Assembly: GCA_964036665.1 (NCBI GenBank)
Contig: OZ038532.1
Span: 10,930,537-10,994,536 of the forward strand
Direction: 5' to 3'
DNA from: Gordius sp. MW1
Lineage: Eukaryota; Nematomorpha; Gordioida; Gordea; Gordiidae
DNA length: 64,000 nt
The translations under genes were made by a program, and so were the position numbers. Below the pieces are notes generated by a model. It saw only the letters and a program-made list of their open reading frames with translations. It searched no databases and was not told where the DNA came from. The first letter of the stretch is position 1. Each line of letters opens with the position of its first letter. Below, piece after piece: positions 58,424 to 64,000 of the stretch.

Positions 58424-61400
58424 TTAGAGGCTTCCCTCGGAGGGACCGGTAATACTAAAGATTGGACGATGATAGCTAAAGTAGCTGATATAAGACTTGC
58501 TAACTAAGGGTACGGTGTTGCGAGCGAAAACACCATCAAGACACGCGCCACCCCTTGTAGTGGGAGTCCTCGGCGAATGCAATCGCAGGCCAAACGTTGA
58601 TTCCATGAAATTTAGAAAGCTTTCATTGGCTATATCGCTAAGATCGACATTAAAATCCCCGGTTTATATAATAGGTATATTGTGATATCGGCTGGTACGC
58701 GTATCAGTTGTTACCCCGGGTACACGAGCGGTGTATGGCAATAAATAGGTTTCGAAAAATTCGCGAATATTGACGTGCGAGCTACTGTGCGAAACATACA
58801 CCGTTATTTATAAAACCCGTTCCCCTCGGATCGTGCGTTCTATGGCACATATGTCCCCGCACAAAGCATTTGTGTCCAAACTTGGGTCTAGCGTTTGTGT
58901 GTTCTTGTTGTACTTAAGCAGTTCGTGGGGCGTATATGCCAGAGTACAACTGTTTTTCGCATAAATAGCAACACCACCAGCCCGAATTGTGGACCTTTTA
59001 AATTGTTTAATACACGTATAGTTCGGTAGATCGACACGGTCGTGATCGTCAAGCCAGGTTTCGCAAAACGCCAGAATATTAGCCGTCAGAAGCAAAGGCC
59101 GCACCTTGACATCTTCCTGATGACATTTTAAACTCTGTACGTTGAAAGTTAAGAGCGATAAATCCTCGGAACCGATAGGGGCCAAGAAAGCGGCGCATTC
59201 ATCGGATAACAAGTGCAAAGGGTTCGTTTCTAATCTTGCTATTGCGGCCATTAAGACAGTATTAGGTTTACCGCGTGCGTGGTAAAATTCGTGATCGTCA
59301 CACACGTTTGTCATGGTTAAACCAGCGAGACTCGGCGAGAGCGCAACGTAAACAAGCTGATGTTCGTGGCTCCTATTGTAATCGTAGATAACCCTATCGT
59401 ACGAGCTACCTTGCGCTTTGTGTGCAGTAATTGCGCTAGCTTCAACCAAGGGAAATTGAGTTCGTTTACAGCGCACAGTGCTCCTTAAATATATATGAGC
59501 GGTTCGTTGAAGTATCGGCACCCATGATTTTTGTAAATATGGATGCTCCTTAATATATGGGCCATACTTGATGTTGGCTATTAAGCCAACACGAGATTTG
59601 GGAGGAAACTGAAGCCAAAGCATAATTACATTGTTATCATCTGACGATTCAATGTATTGTAAAATCCCGATCGTGCCATTAACAAGACCATCACCTACAT
59701 TAGTGCGTATCATGTAGGGTCTATTTGGCAGTAATATAAGAGAGCTCGGGAGAGCAGCCGTTTCGTCTAATTTCATTCTGGCGACTTTATGTTTGGCACT
59801 CTCCAATTGAGACGCACTTGTATGCCCGGAGTAAACATCAAGGGCTTGGTGTACCACTCCACCTGCAAACGCGCTCCGATTAAACCTATCAACGTCTGCA
59901 GTCATGTAAAAAATTCTTATGGCCGTATCAGCAGGGGATATAGCATTGTTAGCAACGAATCGACTTTCAATAAGGTTTTTTTCCTCTAAACTTAAGGCCT
60001 GCCCATCCCCCACTTTTGTTAGGATATCGGAGAAGGTTTTTTCTGTTTGACGCATTATATCCGTAAGCGGATAATAAGCCAAAGAGCGCCAGAGAATTGG
60101 ACCTATAAGGGTATGGCGTGGGTGCTTATAAATCGGAGTTTGTCTAACTGGTGGCAGTTGCCGTAAATCGCCACAAAATACAATATTCATTCCACCAAAG
60201 AGTGTGTCATTGTTGGAGGTGAATTGCTGTAGTCGAGTATTAATTTTAGTTAACATGTCTGCACCTATCATACTTATTTCATCGATGAATATCGTGTCTA
60301 TACCGCGGAAAACGACGCGAAGTGAATTTAGCGATTCTCTAGAGAAATGGTCAGCAATGCTTGCAGTTACTTGTTTAATGCGGAAAGCAGAGTGGACGGT
60401 AACACCATCTATTGCACTTGCAGCCATACCGGTGGAAGCCGCTGATAGGAACGCATTATAACCAGCAACACCTTCCGAGTAGCGATTACATGTTTCCATC
60501 AGTAGTTTGAGGGTAAAGGTTTTCCCACTACCTGCTGGCCCTGTAAGGAAAATCTGTATGGGGTCACTATTGCCTCCAGGCCACTTTCGATGTATGAACT
60601 CTTCGACCAAAGACAATTGCCGCCCGGTAGCACGACGAACTTGTGAACAATATTCTTCGTGGGTAAGTATGTTAGCACGTTTATGAATGATCGCCGTGTT
60701 TTGTAGAGCAAATTTTCGAATGTCACTAGTATCAGCGACTGCCAACATGGCTACCATCGCATCATCAAATTTAGTGCGTTCCCGGTCGGGCTGTTTGGTA
60801 GGTAATTCCTCTGTATACAATCGACGACATTTAGACATGGTTAGTTCTATATCAACGTCCGATTCGTAACGTTTCCGAGCTTCGAGAATTTCGCGCTCGT
60901 GCGAATCATAAATTGCAATATAATTGTCATTGTTCAATAGATCTACGCGTTCGTTACGGAATGGTATATACAAAAGCGTCATTTCTCGTTTGTAGTCGGT
61001 AAGTTCGTTTAGATTATAGCGTTTGTAGCGTATAATTATAAGAAGTTTCCGTTTAACATATTCGCCATTTTGACGAACATAATAATAAGCCACAAAATCG
61101 GCTAGACAAACGCTGGTAAGAGCATCGGGTCGTTGCGCGTATCGATCGAATAAACTGTCTTGCCAAATATTTGTGGCTTCTGGATCAAGAGATTCGGTGT
61201 CCATTTGGGACTGACTCTTTACCACACGTTGCCTATCGTGTGGCCAAACCGTCGGTATGTAAACTATCTTACGGCCCGAGGCCGACATCCCTAACCATAA
61301 CAAATACCATGCTGCTTCTTGGCTACTCATTTCAATTGCGTTAAGTGTGCGAGTTCCCATTTCACGCATACAATCAAAAAAAACTTGATCGGGATATTCT

Positions 61401-63600
61401 TCTCGTAATTTTATTAAATCCCTATGAAGGGAGCTAAGGCCACGCTCGGCTTTGTTCACGTTTCAATGTACGCTGCACACGAATATTCATCTAGGATAAA
61501 TTGTATATCCATGTTAGATTTAAGAGTCATCGATACCCATGGATTCATAGGATTATTCCATAGTTGATCCATGCCTCGTTTTAGAAATACCATAGGACGG
61601 TGTATTCCAGCGCGCAATACGTTGAGATAATTGGCGTACGAGGAAACGCGATGGAAGTCGAGGAATTCGTCGAAGCTTGTAAGTACCTGACTCCGAGACT
61701 CCAGATCCGCTTTCATATCGACGCACTTTTTTGTTAGAGTATCTTTGCGCGAATCTTCTTTAGCCATGGGTATCAGAATGCGGGTTTCGAGCATAGGCCA
61801 AAACGGTATACCAAAGCGACAGACGTGATGGCCACGCATCTTTTTATAGCACGTAAATGTATGTTTATGAACTTGCAGTTTGGCGAATTTCTCATCGAGC
61901 CATTTATGCAGATCTATGCTAATTAGTCTATCGATCAACTGTATTGTACGGGGCATGTTTTCGGATACCGGTTCCAAGGGATCATTTTCTAACCATAGTA
62001 ATATGTGTGCGTGTGGACTACCGCGGTGTTGAAACTCGATTCGTTTGAAGTAATCTAGTACACGGTAACGCCCAAAAGGAGAACACTTCGGAGATTTAAG
62101 TACCAATAATAGCTTGTCTACTAACTTAGCAAAATACAAGGAACAAGTTACAGGATCGTCATTGACCAATGTACTCCGCTCGAGACTGGATATTGCCACG
62201 ACTGTGTCGGCGCCTTCGTAAGTTTTAGGGTATTTTAATTTATAGAGAGTGTGTAACAAATCTGGCCATACAAATTCGCAAGCACTAAGAGTAAAAAACA
62301 AAGTGGGCCTGCCTAACTGGCGAAGCATGGCAAAAAGATCTTTCTTTCGACTAGACCAATAATGGACCGAATTTGGTATTGATTTAATAAAGGCTAAGTT
62401 TGTGTCTAAACATTTTTCGAAATATTCCTCGTCCTCGATCATTTTTCGTGTGACACTACAAGAGTTGCTCAAAACATTTTTGAATGTAGCATACATCGAT
62501 GCAGTAACACGTAATTTCATCACCTTAGCAGCCATATACAAAACATGCTCTGGGACGGCGCCTCGTCTATCCTGACGCCGAATTTCACTGGTAGCCATAG
62601 TAAAAGGAGTTACTCGCACACCGTGTTTGAAAATTCGAGGCTCGCCAATGTATATACCTGGAAATGATAGCTCTTCTGCATATGTATCAAAAGCCAGACC
62701 AAGTGGAGTTATGTTTTGACCAGGTGCGAGAGAAAGATAATGCTCTTCATTCCATAGCATAGTTTGCTGTTGACATGTCATATTATCGGCAGCTTCGTTG
62801 ACGATGGGCAGTGTTTTGACTTCATGCTCTTCATTCCCTATCATTGTACCCTGTTGACCAGCAGTTACATTTGATATACTACTCTCAGGTTCTAAGAAGG
62901 AGGCATCAATAGTAATATCTTTATAGAGGGGCTTTGTCATCAAATAACCCAACCATAAGCGGACATCTTCCTTATTTACGTAACCCACAAATTGAGACGT
63001 TTTGTAGGATTGATGTTTTTTTATATGCACGTTTATTGCATAGTCGTCAGCGACTGAAGGCGGTAATGCCGATACCATAGAATTAATGTCAGCGGGTACA
63101 TTTATAATTTGACCAAACAATCGTTTACTGCCATAGTGATAGCGCAATCGACGAATTTGTAGGAATAGTAACCGTGGTGATACCAACCTTTCTGTAACAC
63201 AATTTAACAGCGGTAAATGCTCTGGGTATGGCGGATATGCAAAACCATTTGATTTTGACAAAATAGGTATCCGAGCACCAGACAAAGATGTATAGCAAGT
63301 ATTACATAACATGAATGAAGATACCTTTTCGCCGGGAAATTCAGTCGTAAGTAATGAAACCATCTTTTTACCGACAGATCTAAGGTCATGATGGAACCAT
63401 AAACGATCGCACACGTTACAATGGTGGCCAAACCCGCATGTAAACGTTAGAGCAAATTCTCGAGAGGCGAGCTCATATATCTCGGGTACGCCAATAATTT
63501 CGTCTAAAAGACTTATTTCAGTAAGGAAGCGGGCGGGATTGCGTTTACGAGGGGGGGCCTCACCGGGTTCTTCACCAGAAGTGGCCGAGAGGCGTGCGCG
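58424..63600 (-). pseudogene. Helentron Rep-helicase-endonuclease frame, few but critical lesions
   Basis: Same domain order as the left copy, in two long open stretches (about 63597-61456 and 61459-58808). HUH motif at about 62039-62007; helicase Walker A at about 60545-60515. A 4-nt deletion (about 61455-61470) falls inside the paired-tyrosine motif: YIAEYVNK becomes YIET then stop, so the second catalytic Tyr is lost. In the endonuclease, Leu to stop occurs at 58810-58808 and again at 58666-58664 (before GDFNVD). A frame change lies where the repeat array joins the body (about 63600). The helicase is intact. One codon of the zinc-finger region (TCGFGHHC) is deleted relative to the left copy. 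Confidence 0.9.
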
Positions 63601-64000
63601 GTCCGGTAGCCGAGAGGCGTGCGCGGTAAGCGCGTTTCTTGGTAGCTTCGTCGGTGTTCTTACCGGCAGCCGAGAGGCTTGCGCGGTAAGCGCATTTCTT
63701 GGTAGCTTCGTCGGTGTTCTTACCGGCAGCCGAGAGGCGTGCGCGGTAAGCGCGTTTCTTGGTAGCTTCGACGGTGTTCTTACCGGCAGCCGAGAGGCGT
63801 GCGCGGTAAGCGCGTTTCTTGGTAGCTTCGTCGGTGTTCTTACCGGCAGCCGAGAGGCGTGCGCGGTAAGCGCGTTTCTTGGTAGCTTCGTCGGTGTTCT
63901 TACCGGCAGCCGAGAGGCGTGCGCGGTAAGCGCGTTTCTTGGTAGCTTCGTCGGTGTTCTTACCGGCAGGCGAGAGGCGTGCGCGGTAAGCGCGTTGTTT
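63597..64000 (-). repeat. 60-bp coding tandem repeat, right Helentron (at least six units)
   Basis: Units of exactly 60 bp encode the same 20-residue basic repeat (RAYRARLSAAGKNTDEATKK) as 26247-26512 and run off the window edge. Neighbouring units are nearly identical. A deletion at the inner junction (CGGTCCGG at about 63600) breaks the frame into the body of the protein. Confidence 0.92.

Larger units (their letters stand above)
58286..64000 (-). mobile_element. Helentron, right copy (extends beyond window)
   Basis: An inverted relative of the element at 26.2-31.85 kb, with high nucleotide identity over the whole coding region and about 150 bp of 3' non-coding sequence to about 58286. The 5' end lies beyond 64000. 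The two elements point toward each other, with the KLHL10 palindrome and foldback complex between them. Confidence 0.9.

Noticed and set aside
58497..58685. Plus-strand open frames within the right Helentron
   Set aside because: Antisense shadows of the endonuclease domain. The same shadows occur in the left copy.
63597..64000. Possible CRISPR array
   Set aside because: Repeats are contiguous 60-bp coding units with no spacers, in an animal transposon gene.

Overview
This window looks like animal nuclear DNA. It is AT-rich, its genes are split by short GT..AG introns in consistent phase, and it is crowded with DNA transposons, rolling-circle transposons and satellite repeats. The Argonaute exons resemble the arthropod Ago1 type and a KLHL10-type kelch gene is present, so an arthropod or close relative is the most likely source. 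The species cannot be named from sequence alone.

Layout. 4-5708 holds nine exons covering the C-terminal half (PAZ end, MID, PIWI) of an Argonaute with all four slicer residues. 5.7-8.2 kb has no gene. 8.2-20.2 kb is a repeat district: two-flavoured satellite arrays in both orientations, a 1.3-kb tandem-repeat element, three copies of a GC-rich element (two ending in arrays of tiny perfect hairpins), several MITEs with 8-bp target duplications, and one orphan Cys-rich exon. 20.9-24.0 kb has a MULE-like coding fragment and a 1.4-kb inverted-terminal-repeat element. 24.1-26.2 kb is a fasciclin (FAS1) gene that runs into a Helentron (Rep, PIF1-type helicase, endonuclease) at about 26.2-31.85 kb, plus strand. 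A second Helentron copy occupies about 58.3-64 kb on the minus strand and leaves the window. Both are inactivated, by different lesions.

Between the Helentrons lie a chimeric kelch/zinc-knuckle candidate gene (32.1-33.2 kb), a hAT-like element (34.0-34.8 kb), a second 1.6-kb tandem-repeat element (36.4-38.0 kb), a nested foldback complex (39.3-44.4 kb) and a KLHL10 locus (47.2-55.0 kb). The KLHL10 locus is a 6.5-kb palindrome: an almost complete gene on the left arm, an inverted partial copy on the right arm, and the last exon in the 418-bp loop. Each arm carries different disabling mutations.

The most interesting signals are the KLHL10 palindrome, which could yield a long hairpin RNA; the GCGNAGC mini-hairpin arrays; the paired AGGTGTAAT-ended elements that both sit at a C|CGG site; and the kelch/zinc-knuckle fusion. 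The host genes do not form a pathway. Apart from them the window is mostly a record of transposition, inversion and decay.
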